Source of the DNA: Pseudomonas fluorescens
Lineage (GTDB): Bacteria > Pseudomonadota > Gammaproteobacteria > Pseudomonadales > Pseudomonadaceae
DNA length: 64,000 nucleotides
Direction: 5' to 3'
Assembly: GCF_902497875.1 (NCBI RefSeq)
Contig: NZ_CABVHY010000017.1
Span: 62,001 to 126,000 of the forward strand
Position 1 is the first letter of the stretch. Each line of letters starts with the position of its first letter. Under the pieces are notes generated by a model. It was not told where the DNA came from. It made no database searches and worked only from the letters and a program-made list of their open reading frames with translations. Below are positions 42,985-51,968 of this stretch, piece by piece. The position numbers and the translations under genes are program-made.

Positions 42985-44534
42985 GGGATATCCCTAGGCG
43001 CTGCTTCATTGAGCAGCGCATCACGTTTTTGGTAGCCGGCAAACGCGGCAGCAAGCAGTTCGTCCTGGGTCCAGCTGTCGCGCTCGAAGGTTTCGATCAA
43101 ACGCCCGGCGGAAAGTACAGCAATCCGGTCGCAGATCAGCATCAACTCGCGCAGATCGCTGGAAACCACCACCAATGCCTTGCCCTGACGAGTCAATTCG
43201 CCCAGCAAGCCATAGATATCGAATTTGGCGCCGACGTCGATTCCCCGGGTCGGCTCGTCGAACAGCAGCACCGAACAATCGCGCTCAAGCCAGCGACCGA
43301 TTACCACCTTCTGCTGATTACCACCCGACAGCTCGGACACCAGCTGCGCCGGGCCCGAACTGCGAATGCGCATGGCATTGATCTGCCGCTGGGCCAGGGC
43401 CGACTCGTCGGCACCGTTGACGATGCCGCCGCTGGAAATCACCGGCATGTTGCCCAGGGCGATATTGGCACTGATCGACTGAGTCAGCAGCAGGCCTTCA
43501 CCCTTGCGATCTTCAGTGATCAAGGCAATCCCGTGCCCGACCGCGTCGGCTGGCGAGCGGATGTTCACTACCTGTGCCGGCGAACCCAGCGCGACGCTGC
43601 CGCTGTCTGCCGTGTCGGCACCGAAGATCAGGCGCAACAGCTCGGTGCGCCCCGCCCCGATCAACCCGGAAATACCAAAGATCTCGCCGCTGCGCACCTC
43701 GAAGGAGACGTCGAGGACCTTGTCGGAACGGCTGAGTCCTTTGACCGACAAGGCCGTAGCGCCGATCTGCCGTGGCCCCAGGTCGATGTGTTCGCCCAGC
43801 TCGCGGCCGACCATCAGGTTGACCAGTTGCTCACTGTTGTAATTGGCCATCGGCTCGATGCAGACCAGACAACCGTCTCGCAGCACGGCAATGCGCTGGG
43901 CGACACGGGCCAGTTCTTCCAGGCGATGGGAGATGTAAATGATCGCCACCCCACGCGCTTGCAGGCGGGTGATCTGCTCGAAGAGCATTTCGACCTCGCG
44001 GGCAGTGAGCATCGCGGTCGGCTCGTCGAGGATCAATACATGGCAATCGCCAATCAGGTTGCGGGCGATCTCGACCATCTGCTGGTGACCGATGCCCAGC
44101 TCACCGACCAAGGTGTCCGGATCGATCGCATCCAGCCCGACCTGAGCCATCGCTTCAATGGCCGCCTTGCGCAATTGCTTGCGACTGATCCAGCCGCCAT
44201 GGCTGGGCAGATTGTCGAGAAACAGGTTTTCGGCGACGGACAAGGTCGGCAGCAGGTTGAGTTCCTGCATGACCATGCGGATCCCCAGGTCTTCGGCCTG
44301 CGTGCGGCTACCGGGACGGTAATCCTGCCCCTGGAACTGCATCTGACCGGTGGTCGGCGTGACCAGGCCGCCGATGATTTTCGACAGGGTACTTTTGCCT
44401 GCGCCGTTTTCACCGGTCAGCGCCAGCACTTCACCACGCATCAACGTCAGGTCGATGCCGGTGAGCACCGGCTGAGCATAGGTCTTGCCGATACCGCTGA
44501 CCGAGAGGACCGCGTTCGGGGCGAAAACTGACAT
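42981..44534 (-). CDS. rbsA: Ribose ABC transporter, double ATPase
   Basis: A 517-residue protein with two fused ABC domains. The first has Walker A GENGAGKST (about 40-48) and DEPTAML; the second has the degenerate P-loop GLIGAGRTE (about 288-296) and signature LSGGNQQKVVIGRWL, as usual in sugar CUT2 ATPases where only one site is fully active. It energises RbsC. Confidence 0.96.
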   Translation of the reverse strand: MSVFAPNAVLSVSGIGKTYAQPVLTGIDLTLMRGEVLALTGENGAGKSTLSKIIGGLVTPTTGQMQFQGQDYRPGSRTQAEDLGIRMVMQELNLLPTLSVAENLFLDNLPSHGGWISRKQLRKAAIEAMAQVGLDAIDPDTLVGELGIGHQQMVEIARNLIGDCHVLILDEPTAMLTAREVEMLFEQITRLQARGVAIIYISHRLEELARVAQRIAVLRDGCLVCIEPMANYNSEQLVNLMVGRELGEHIDLGPRQIGATALSVKGLSRSDKVLDVSFEVRSGEIFGISGLIGAGRTELLRLIFGADTADSGSVALGSPAQVVNIRSPADAVGHGIALITEDRKGEGLLLTQSISANIALGNMPVISSGGIVNGADESALAQRQINAMRIRSSGPAQLVSELSGGNQQKVVIGRWLERDCSVLLFDEPTRGIDVGAKFDIYGLLGELTRQGKALVVVSSDLRELMLICDRIAVLSAGRLIETFERDSWTQDELLAAAFAGYQKRDALLNEAAPRDIP

Positions 44535-44591
44535 AAGAAACTCTCCATGCGCCCGCCCGTATGAGCGAGCGCCAGTGTGCCGCCAGAATAG

Positions 44592-45548
44592 CTACTGGGT
44601 GACCAGTTCCACCGGAGTTTCGATCACGCCATTGCTGCCGCCTTCGACCTTCTCACCCTTCAAGATCTTTAGCGCGGTTTCGATGCCGAATACCGCCTGT
44701 TTGGCAGCAAACTGATCTGCGGTCGCCAGGACACGGCCGTCTTTGAGCATCGGCTTGATCGCGTTGATGTTGTCGTAACCGACCACCTGGACCTTGCCCG
44801 CCTTGCCGGCTGCGCGCACCGCGGAAACAGCGCCGACTGCCATGCTGTCATTGCCGGCCAGGAGCGCTTTGAGGTTCGGGTATTCGCTCAGCATCGACGA
44901 GGCGACCTGGTTACCTTTGTTGATTTCCCAGTCACCGGATTGCAGGGACACGACCTTGATCTGTGCCGCCTCCATCGCATCCTTGAAGCCGGCGGTGCGC
45001 GCCTGGGCATTGGTGGTGGTGGAGACACCTTCGATGATGCCGACTTCGTCACCGGCCTTCAGCTCCTTGGCCAGATACTCACCGACCAGACGGGCACCCT
45101 TGCGGTTATCCGGCCCTACAAACGGGACGCTGATGTTTTTGCTTTTGACCACCGCCGGGTCCAGTTGGTTATCGATGTTGATCACCGTGATACCGGCGTC
45201 GACCGCCTTCTTGATCACCGGCACCATGGCTTTGGAATCGGCCGGTGCGATGATCAGCGCGTTGACCTTCGAAACGATCATCTGCTCGACGATGCGAATC
45301 TGGTTGGCGGTGTCCGTTTCATCCTTGATCCCGTTGGAAATCAAATCGAAGTCTGCGGAGTGCTCTTTCTGGTAGGCCTTGGCGCCATCTTCCATGGTCA
45401 GGAAGAATTCATTGGCCAAGGATTTCATGACCAGGGCGACTTTGGGTTTTTCCGGCGTTTCGGCGAAGGCCGAGGAAAACGGCAGCGCGGCGGTTGCGCC
45501 TGCGAGCATAGCGACAGCGAGAAGACGTCCAGCGAATGGCAGCTTCAT
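44592..45548 (-). CDS. rbsB: Periplasmic ribose-binding protein
   Basis: A 318-residue binding protein with signal peptide (RLLAVAMLAGATAALPFSSAFA). The mature part has the type I periplasmic-binding fold: VALVMKSLANEFFLTMEDGAK, and NIDNQLDPAVVKSK. First gene of rbsBACRKD, with a LacI-type operator 94 bases upstream. Confidence 0.94.
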   Translation of the reverse strand: MKLPFAGRLLAVAMLAGATAALPFSSAFAETPEKPKVALVMKSLANEFFLTMEDGAKAYQKEHSADFDLISNGIKDETDTANQIRIVEQMIVSKVNALIIAPADSKAMVPVIKKAVDAGITVINIDNQLDPAVVKSKNISVPFVGPDNRKGARLVGEYLAKELKAGDEVGIIEGVSTTTNAQARTAGFKDAMEAAQIKVVSLQSGDWEINKGNQVASSMLSEYPNLKALLAGNDSMAVGAVSAVRAAGKAGKVQVVGYDNINAIKPMLKDGRVLATADQFAAKQAVFGIETALKILKGEKVEGGSNGVIETPVELVTQ

Positions 45549-46032
45549 GGGTTCACTCCGTTCTTATGATTATTTGTGAGCAACGATAGCGGGTGAAACA
45601 AAGATTTCCGGGTCTGGCGAGACAAGCCCTCGCGAAACACTCGCAAACGTTTGCGTAGACCAAACTATGGGAATCCCGTCGGCATTTGTCAACGACCAGA
45701 AAATGCCTTTGACCTCCTGTGCGTCAGACGCGCTGATACAAAGGATTTCAGTTTCCTCCCCAAGCAGGACATGCAGGTTTTTTACGTAGGACTTCTTCGG
45801 ACAACCGAACACCAAACTTCCCTATCGTCGGAAAACCGGACACAAACTCACACAACAAAATGGGACAATCAATAAATAATGTTACAAATCAGATAGTTAT
45901 AATATTTTTCTCGACCCGCTGCGAATGGTACAGATCCTGCTCCTCTCCAGTCCCCCACGGCATTCAGATCTGCCTGGGGTGTTTCTAGATGAACTTGCAT
46001 CAGCACCATCATTACAACTAGAGAGAAAAATA
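45549..46032. other. Divergent rbsB/ansB regulatory region
   Basis: No gene is supported in these 484 bases. It holds the RbsR operator and, closer to ansB, an AT-rich stretch (45860-45910) that probably contains the ansB promoter. Confidence 0.5.
45642..45655. promoter_or_regulatory. RbsR operator (LacI-type palindrome)
   Basis: CGCAAACGTTTGCG is a perfect 14-base palindrome with the central CG typical of LacI/GalR operators. It lies 94 bases upstream of rbsB and no other LacI gene is in the window, so RbsR is the likely ligand. Confidence 0.8.
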
Positions 46033-47121
46033 ATGAAATCTGCCTTCAACACCTTTGTTCCGGGCGCTTTGGCCCTCCTGCTGCTCCTCCCTGCCACCCT
46101 GCAAGCAAAAGAAGTCGAAACCCAACAGAAGCTGGCTAACGTGGTGATCCTCGCTACTGGCGGAACTATCGCCGGCGCGGGTGCCAGCGCCGCGAACAGC
46201 GCCACGTATCAAGCGGCCAAAGTCGGTATCGAGCAGTTGATCGCCGGTGTGCCCGAGCTGAGCCAGTTGGCGAATGTGCGTGGCGAACAGGTCATGCAGA
46301 TCGCGTCCGAAAGCATCACCAACGACAACCTGCTGCAACTGGGTCGCCGCGTCGCCGAACTGGCCGACAGCAAAGACGTCGATGGCATCGTCATCACCCA
46401 CGGCACCGACACCCTGGAAGAAACCGCTTACTTCCTCAACCTGGTGGAAAAAACCGACAAGCCGATCATCGTCGTCGGCTCGATGCGTCCAGGTACCGCG
46501 ATGTCTGCTGACGGCATGCTCAACCTGTACAACGCCGTCGCTGTCGCCAGCAGCAAGGACGCTCGCGGCAAAGGCGTACTGGTGACCATGAACGACGAAA
46601 TTCAGTCGGGTCGTGATGTCAGCAAAATGATCAACATCAAGACCGAAGCCTTCAAAAGCGCCTGGGGCCCGCTGGGCATGGTGGTCGAAGGCAAATCCTA
46701 CTGGTTCCGCCTGCCGGCCAAGCGTCACACCATGGATTCGGAATTCGACATCAAAACCATCAAGAGCCTGCCTGACGTCGGAATCGCTTACTCCTACGGC
46801 AATGTCAGCGACACCGCGTACAAGTCCCTGGCTCAATCCGGCGCCAAAGCCATCATCCACGCCGGCACTGGTAACGGTTCCGTTTCTTCGCGCGTGGTTC
46901 CAGCCTTGCAGGCGCTGCGCAAGGATGGCGTGCAGATCATCCGTTCGTCCCACGTCAATGCCGGTGGTTTTGTCCTGCGCAACGCAGAACAGCCTGACGA
47001 CAAATACGATTGGGTCGTGGCCAATGACCTGAACCCGCAAAAAGCCCGGATCCTGGCGATGGTCGCGCTAACCAAGACCCAGGACAGCAAAGAACTGCAA
47101 CGCATGTTCTGGGAATATTGA
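46033..47121 (+). CDS. ansB: Periplasmic glutaminase-asparaginase
   Basis: A 362-residue type II amidohydrolase converting Asn and Gln to Asp and Glu in the periplasm. Signal peptide ends near LPATLQA-KE. The catalytic Thr are in LATGGTIAG (about 43-51) and HGTDTLEETA (about 125-134); YSYGNVSD and GTGNGSV also match. Length equals known Pseudomonas glutaminase-asparaginases. Start ATG 46033 follows AGAGAG. It stands alone. Confidence 0.96.
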   Translation: MKSAFNTFVPGALALLLLLPATLQAKEVETQQKLANVVILATGGTIAGAGASAANSATYQAAKVGIEQLIAGVPELSQLANVRGEQVMQIASESITNDNLLQLGRRVAELADSKDVDGIVITHGTDTLEETAYFLNLVEKTDKPIIVVGSMRPGTAMSADGMLNLYNAVAVASSKDARGKGVLVTMNDEIQSGRDVSKMINIKTEAFKSAWGPLGMVVEGKSYWFRLPAKRHTMDSEFDIKTIKSLPDVGIAYSYGNVSDTAYKSLAQSGAKAIIHAGTGNGSVSSRVVPALQALRKDGVQIIRSSHVNAGGFVLRNAEQPDDKYDWVVANDLNPQKARILAMVALTKTQDSKELQRMFWEY

Positions 47122-47132
47122 TTCAGCCCTCG

Positions 47133-47188
47133 CCCGGTCTTGTCTGACCGGGTAACGGTAACGACCACTCGCCAGCGCTGGCGAGTGG
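47133..47188 (+). terminator. Double hairpin after ansB
   Basis: CCCGGTC/GACCGGG (47133-47152) is followed by a perfect 24-base palindrome at 47165-47188 (arms CCACTCGCCAGC). Neither has a long T-run, so they may stop transcription weakly, protect the 3' end, or be a protein-binding site. Confidence 0.6.
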
Positions 47189-47342
47189 CTCTGCAACAGG
47201 CTTCTCGTCCCGCCCCATCCCTGGCCACTGCAACTCCCACGGCCGTAAAAAAAGTCCCCACTGCCTACACCAAACCGGATAAATCGCTGTCAGAAGAACT
47301 TCTTGAATTTTAAGCAGTTGCGAAATTGCCTACAGTTAAATA

Positions 47343-47358
47343 CTGTATGCACGTACAG
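47343..47358. promoter_or_regulatory. LexA box upstream of the DUF1654 gene
   Basis: CTGTATGCACGTACAG, within TACTGT...ACAGCTTA, fits CTGT-N8-ACAG, the gamma-proteobacterial LexA operator. It ends 18 bases before the chosen start (GTG 47377), so LexA would block the promoter or leader directly. Confidence 0.85.
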
Positions 47359-47376
47359 CTTAATAAGGAATCCTCC

Positions 47377-47628
47377 GTGGCCATTACCTCAGCAGCAGCG
47401 ACTACCCCTCCAGGCTCTTATGAACGCCTCGGTTTGCGCGTTCAGAAAATCATCAATTCTCCCAACGCACAGAAGGCCAAAGCCGCATTGATCTTTCGGC
47501 TCCCGGACGAACCGGTGGACGAGTGGGAGCAACTGTTGGAGGAAATCGCCGAGAACGACAACGTCACCCTCGCCTACCGCGACGATGGTGGGGTGCAAAT
47601 TTTCTGGGTCGTGCCGAAGGAAGATTGA
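47377..47628 (+). CDS. DUF1654 protein, probable SOS gene
   Basis: An 83-residue protein; the core SYERLGLRVQKIINSPNAQKAKAALIFRLPDEPVDEWEQLLEEIAENDNVTLAYRDDGGVQIFWVVP is typical of DUF1654. I start it at GTG 47377 because AAGGAATCC stands before it; ATG 47347 lies inside the LexA box and is less likely. Five bases separate it from the endonuclease gene. In Pseudomonas, DUF1654 genes often appear in SOS regulons; function unknown. Confidence 0.85.
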   Translation: MAITSAAATTPPGSYERLGLRVQKIINSPNAQKAKAALIFRLPDEPVDEWEQLLEEIAENDNVTLAYRDDGGVQIFWVVPKED

Positions 47629-47632
47629 CTCA

Positions 47633-48322
47633 ATGCTTGTTCGTCTACTTGTCCTGGTCTTTTTCCTCGGCGCCTTGAGTGCCCAGGCCGCCGCCCCACG
47701 CACCTTCAACGAAGCCAAGAAAGTCGCCTGGAAGCTGTATGCACCGCAATCCACCGAGTTCTACTGCGGCTGCAAATACACCGGCAACCGAGTCGACCTC
47801 GCTGCCTGTGGATATGTACCGCGCAAGAACGCCAACCGCGCGGCACGCATCGAGTGGGAGCATATTGTCCCTGCCTGGCATATTGGTCATCAACGCCAAT
47901 GCTGGCAAGACGGTGGCCGCAAGAACTGCACCCGCAACGATCCGACCTACCAGCGTGCCGAGGCGGACCTGCACAACCTGGTGCCGAGCATCGGCGAAGT
48001 GAATGGGGATCGAAGCAACTTCAGTTTTGGCTGGCTTCCCGTGCAACCCGGGCAGTACGGCTCGTGCCTGACCCAGGTCGATTTCAAGGCCAGGAAGGTC
48101 ATGCCCCGCCCATCCATTCGCGGCATGATCGCCCGTACCTACTTCTACATGAGCAAACAGTACAACTTGCGTCTGTCGAAACAGGACCGCCAACTCTACG
48201 AAGCCTGGAGTAAAACCTATCCGGTGCAGAACTGGGAACGCCAACGCAATCAAAGCGTGGCGTGCGTGATGGGGCGAGGCAACGAGTTCGTCGGGCCGGT
48301 GGATTTGAAAGCCTGCGGTTGA
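47633..48322 (+). CDS. EndA-type secreted endonuclease I
   Basis: A 229-residue nuclease with signal peptide (MLVRLLVLVFFLGALSAQA). The beta-beta-metal site IEWEHIVPAWHIG (about residues 76-88) with the catalytic His, and DLHNLVPSIGEVNGDRSNF with the Asn metal ligand, are complete; eight Cys suggest disulphides. It would cut DNA in the periplasm or outside. It follows DUF1654 by four bases and would be under the same LexA box. Confidence 0.9.
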   Translation: MLVRLLVLVFFLGALSAQAAAPRTFNEAKKVAWKLYAPQSTEFYCGCKYTGNRVDLAACGYVPRKNANRAARIEWEHIVPAWHIGHQRQCWQDGGRKNCTRNDPTYQRAEADLHNLVPSIGEVNGDRSNFSFGWLPVQPGQYGSCLTQVDFKARKVMPRPSIRGMIARTYFYMSKQYNLRLSKQDRQLYEAWSKTYPVQNWERQRNQSVACVMGRGNEFVGPVDLKACG

Positions 48323-48331
48323 CCCATTGCT

Positions 48332-48380
48332 GAAACTGAAAAGGCCTCGGACACCACCGTCTCGAGGCCTTTTCAGTTTC
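48332..48380. terminator. Bidirectional terminator after the endonuclease gene
   Basis: Eighteen-base perfect arms GAAACTGAAAAGGCCTCG and its complement around a 13-base loop, with TTTTC in the 3' arm. It separates converging endA-like and SPOR genes. Confidence 0.9.
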
Positions 48381-48400
48381 CAACGTGCCGGGGCAACGGA

Positions 48401-48772
48401 TCACTGAGCCGCTTGATGCTCGACCACCACTGACACGATATTACGTTTTTTCGCCCGGACCAGGCTCTCGGTCAGCTGTACCTGCCTGGCCTCAGCTTCG
48501 GCCCTGGAACTGAAGGGGCCGATGAAAATCCGCTGTGTAGCGCCGTCCCTGATCACATTGGAAACGAAACCGTGTTCGAGCAACCAGCCGGTCAGATCGC
48601 TCACCGCCAGCAAGGTGTCACCCTTGACCTCGACATCCCACTGTGGCGCTGCCTCGGTCGCAGGAGTTTGCGCCGCGGGCGCCGACGACGATGCAACCTT
48701 GTGCTCCACATTGGTGCCTTCACCACACCCAGCCAGCACCAGCATCGCCATTCCCATCGCCAGTTTACGCAC
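48401..48772 (-). CDS. SPOR-domain lipoprotein
   Basis: A 123-residue protein with lipobox VLAGC (near residue 16), a low-complexity Ala/Pro/Thr linker, and a C-terminal SPOR domain (TGWLLEHGFVSNVIRDGATQRIFIGPFSSRAEAEARQVQL). SPOR domains bind denuded peptidoglycan at division sites. Start ATG 48772. Confidence 0.85.
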   Translation of the reverse strand: MRKLAMGMAMLVLAGCGEGTNVEHKVASSSAPAAQTPATEAAPQWDVEVKGDTLLAVSDLTGWLLEHGFVSNVIRDGATQRIFIGPFSSRAEAEARQVQLTESLVRAKKRNIVSVVVEHQAAQ

Positions 48773-49020
48773 AGCCTTCCCCTCAAGAGTTCAAGCTGGC
48801 GATTTTACCACCCACGATAGATACGCGGCCCCGCAAACACGCTCTAAAATACGAGAATGATGTTTATCGGCTCTGTATAGTTGCACCTTGGGAATTAATA
48901 GCGCGGCTACGCGTCAGAAAGAGGCATCCACACTGTGTCACTTCGCAGTAATCTATACGTACCACCGACATCTGCATTGTCTGAATCAGGTACCCCTACC
49001 AAGCAATCAAGGAGAAGATC

Positions 49021-49215
49021 ATGCTGATACTCACCCGCAAAGTCGGTGAAAGCATAAACATCGGTGACGATATTACGATCACCATTCTGGGCGTAAGCGG
49101 CCAACAAGTCAGGATTGGCATCAATGCCCCGAAAGACGTCGCTGTTCATCGCGAAGAAATCTATCAGCGTATCCAGGCAGGTTTGACTGCCCCGGACAAA
49201 CGCGAGACGCCCTGA
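49021..49215 (+). CDS. rsmE: CsrA/RsmA-family RNA-binding regulator (RsmE-like)
   Basis: A 64-residue dimeric translational repressor that binds A(N)GGA hairpins. [53 protein letters not shown] is intact, with the RNA-contacting Arg in REEI. By memory the sequence matches RsmE of the fluorescens group rather than RsmA. Its own ribosome site, ATCAAGGAGAAGATC, contains an AAGGA motif and could serve autoregulation. Confidence 0.93.
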
Positions 49216-49606
49216 GCTTCGCCAGTAGCCAGCCTTTACTCCCACAGCAATGGCTGGCGAAAAACCTGTAAGCTCATTTGATTCGTCATGCTTGGATTTC
49301 AGCTATTCCCTTCTCCTTGGCCGCGGCGCAGGTCCAACTCGCCACCGCCAGCGCAACCCATTCAGTTCAGAACCTGCCAATCAGAACGGGTATGCACGCT
49401 ATCGACATAACCCTCCTCTGCGCCATGACAAAAAACGCTTGGGTCGATACTAGCAACGCCTCAGTGCCCCGAATGTCGGAAGTTTCCGAGTTTGATGACG
49501 GCAATCAGCCAAAATGTGGCCATACGCTGCGAGAGAGGGACTCCCATTTTTTTTGCTCGCGGGATAATCCGGTACTTGCACACCTGCGAAGCCTCGCACC
49601 CCCACG
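49216..49606. other. Gene-free spacer after rsmE
   Basis: A possible terminator is formed by TTCGCCAG (49218-49225) and CTGGCGAA (49253-49260) followed by AAA. Nothing else is supported; short frames here have no ribosome sites or family resemblance. Confidence 0.45.
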
Positions 49607-50062
49607 CTAACCGAACACCACCCCACGTGCCATGCCGCTTGCGGCTACGACCATCATGACCACCAGCAATGCCTCGATATGGCTGATCCGGGCAAACAGT
49701 ATCGCCCGCCCGGTATCGATCGCCATGCCTCGGCTCAAGGCGATCCGCCATTTGATCAGGCTGATCATCGGCGCAATCTCTAGCAACAGGATGAAAACAA
49801 ACAAGGTCATCTTCAGATGAAACAGCGGTTGGTGCAGGTAATAGTCCGTACCCTTCTCATAACCGGCAAACGCCCGAAGGCCGCCCGTGAGCAGAAGCAC
49901 CAGGGCCGAGATGCCCCATAAACTGTCCGCCAGCAAAACCCTGCGCAGTTGCCCGACGTCTTCTGTGATCCGGCGCAGCGCGGTACCCCGCGCAATGACC
50001 GACGCCAGCGCCAGGGCGAAGGCCAAGAGATGGATTGCCGCAAGAAACCAGTGCATGAGCAT
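49607..50062 (-). CDS. DUF2214 membrane protein
   Basis: A 151-residue integral protein with four hydrophobic spans and conserved His near the start (MHWFLAAIHLLAFALALASVIARG), matching DUF2214. ATG 50062 (MLMHW) is chosen over upstream in-frame codons because it begins the first span. Function unknown; heme-binding has been suggested for similar four-helix families, which I cannot confirm. Divergent from the hydrolase gene at 50201. Confidence 0.78.
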   Translation of the reverse strand: MLMHWFLAAIHLLAFALALASVIARGTALRRITEDVGQLRRVLLADSLWGISALVLLLTGGLRAFAGYEKGTDYYLHQPLFHLKMTLFVFILLLEIAPMISLIKWRIALSRGMAIDTGRAILFARISHIEALLVVMMVVAASGMARGVVFG

Positions 50063-50200
50063 CGACTTGAATCTCCGTTCAATGACGCAAGAAATAGGCC
50101 TGTCAGTAGTAGTCCATAACCCGCGACTTTGCGAAGCAGCCGTCAGGAGCTGATAGTCTGTTTCAAAACTCGACAAGCTCTCTCGAATGGAATCGACCCC

Positions 50201-51538
50201 ATGCCTGACCATCCCCGCTGCTCCAAACCCATCGCCAAGCGCACCGCTGCGCTACTGATCAGCCTGCTGGCATCGGCCACCTGTGGCGCGGCGTCATCGA
50301 CTTTCCCCGACTCCGCGGCCAGTGACCCGGAAAAGCTGGGCTGGATGGTGGGCTCCCCGCCTCCTGCCGAGCGGACCGTTCGATTTGAAGATGGCAGCTA
50401 TTTCCAGTTCCCGGCCATGCGCTGGAGCGTCTCGAATTTTCGCCAGCTCATGCCCACGGTCAACGTCTCCCGTGGGTTGGGGTCACCCGTTGCATTGCCT
50501 CGGGCCCTGCGCAACGACCTGGATGAGGTCAGTTTCGTGCCGCTCGGCGCAACACAGTCGATGACCTGGAAACAATCCCTGGCCGCCACCTATACCGATG
50601 GGATCGTCGTCCTGCATCACGGCAGAATCGTCTATGAGCGCTACTTCGGCGTGCTCAAGGAGGACGGCCAGCACGCGGCAATGTCGGTGACCAAGTCGGT
50701 GATCGGCACGCTTGGGGCAACGTTGGTAGCCGAGGGGCGCATCGACGCCAGGCAGCGTGTTGATCATTACGTACCTGAATTGGCCAGCTCCGCATTCGGC
50801 GACGCCAGCGTGCGCCAGGTTCTCGATATGACCACCGGGCTGAAATACAGCGAGGACTACGCCGACCCGAACGCCGAAGTCTGGGCTCATGCCAGAGCCG
50901 GAAGCCCGCTGCCGAAACCCAAGGACTACACCGGCCCTCGCAGCTACTACGAGTTTCTCCAGACAGTGCAGCTGCAAGGGCGACACGGCAACGCCTTCAG
51001 CTACAAGACAGTCAACACCGACGTGCTCGGCTGGGTGATCGCCAGGGCCACCGGCCGCAACGTCGCGCAGTTACTTTCAGAGCGCATCTGGAGTCGCCTT
51101 GGCGCTGAGCAGGATGCCTACTTCACCGTCGATTCGATCGGCACTCCGTTTGCCGGCGGAGGCCTGAATACCGGTCTGCGTGACCTGGCACGTTTTGCCG
51201 AGATGCTGCGCAACAACGGGCAATTCAATGGCCAGCAGATCGTTCCCAAGGCAGTGGTCGATGATATTCGCCACGGCGGTGACAAACAGGCATTTGCCCA
51301 GGCCGGTTACAACCTTTTGCAGGGCTGGAGCTATCGCTCGATGTGGTGGGTCACCGACAAGGAAGGTGGCGCCTTCATGGCTCGCGGCGTGCACGGGCAA
51401 CGGATCTACATCGATCCGGAAGCCGAGCTGGTGATAGTTCGCTATGCCTCCCACCCGGTCGCCAGCAACTCGGCTAACGATCCGGTTACGTTGCCGGCCT
51501 TTGATGCACTGGCCAGGCACCTGTTGGCCAAGCCTTGA
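50201..51538 (+). CDS. Secreted serine hydrolase, NylB/class C beta-lactamase-like
   Basis: A 445-residue protein with signal peptide (residues 1-29). The catalytic SxxK is in MSVTKSVIG (about residue 163-171) and TTGLKYSEDYADPNAEVWAHA strongly resembles the Tyr-containing loop of 6-aminohexanoate-dimer hydrolase (NylB) relatives; YKTVNTDVLGWVI follows. It probably hydrolyses small esters or amides in the periplasm, not necessarily beta-lactams. Confidence 0.88.
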   Translation: MPDHPRCSKPIAKRTAALLISLLASATCGAASSTFPDSAASDPEKLGWMVGSPPPAERTVRFEDGSYFQFPAMRWSVSNFRQLMPTVNVSRGLGSPVALPRALRNDLDEVSFVPLGATQSMTWKQSLAATYTDGIVVLHHGRIVYERYFGVLKEDGQHAAMSVTKSVIGTLGATLVAEGRIDARQRVDHYVPELASSAFGDASVRQVLDMTTGLKYSEDYADPNAEVWAHARAGSPLPKPKDYTGPRSYYEFLQTVQLQGRHGNAFSYKTVNTDVLGWVIARATGRNVAQLLSERIWSRLGAEQDAYFTVDSIGTPFAGGGLNTGLRDLARFAEMLRNNGQFNGQQIVPKAVVDDIRHGGDKQAFAQAGYNLLQGWSYRSMWWVTDKEGGAFMARGVHGQRIYIDPEAELVIVRYASHPVASNSANDPVTLPAFDALARHLLAKP

Positions 51539-51968
51539 ACCAATGCCAGGGACTGCGGGTTGCATGAGCGATTGCGAAATCCTCGCAACCCGATTTTATT
51601 CCATAAAAATCAAGATGTTAGCGATTCATCTTCGTAACATGATCCGCCCTTTCTCCGGCGTTCTACCGACCGAACCCTGAAAACCTCTACAGATCATCGC
51701 CTGCCATGACCGAATTGCCACCACTGTACTACTGTATATATTTACAGTATATCTAGTGGGCACCCTCAATCTCGATGAAGACATCGACGACTGGCTCGGC
51801 ATTTACACCCAGCTCGAAACCTGCAGACAACAAGGCAAAACCAGGAACCGATTCAGTCAGCATCACCACTGCCCATTCACCGAATGGGCAGTGGGATGTA
51901 GGCCTGCATCAGACACCGATCGGGCTCAAAAAGAGCTGACTCATAAACTTCATGTCCAAGGAATTATC
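51539..51968. other. LexA-boxed leader of the PL7 gene
   Basis: A 65-codon frame (GTG 51756 to 51950, then on into the PL7 gene in the same frame) opens nine bases after the LexA box: GTLNLDEDIDDWLGIYTQLE. It has no ribosome site that I can see and no known family. It may be a decayed SOS gene or an N-terminal extension. Confidence 0.4.
51732..51747. promoter_or_regulatory. LexA box upstream of the PL7 gene
   Basis: CTGTATATATTTACAG, in the context TACTG...ACAGTA, is nearly the ideal LexA operator. It lies 221 bases before the PL7 start and nine before the GTG of the frame at 51756. Confidence 0.85.

Noticed and set aside
47347..47376. Upstream ATG for the DUF1654 gene
   Set aside because: The ATG lies inside the LexA box and has no ribosome site, while GTG 47377 has one and begins the conserved part.
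49278..49610. Plus-strand 110-codon frame after rsmE
   Set aside because: No ribosome site, atypical codon use and no family resemblance; treated as spacer.
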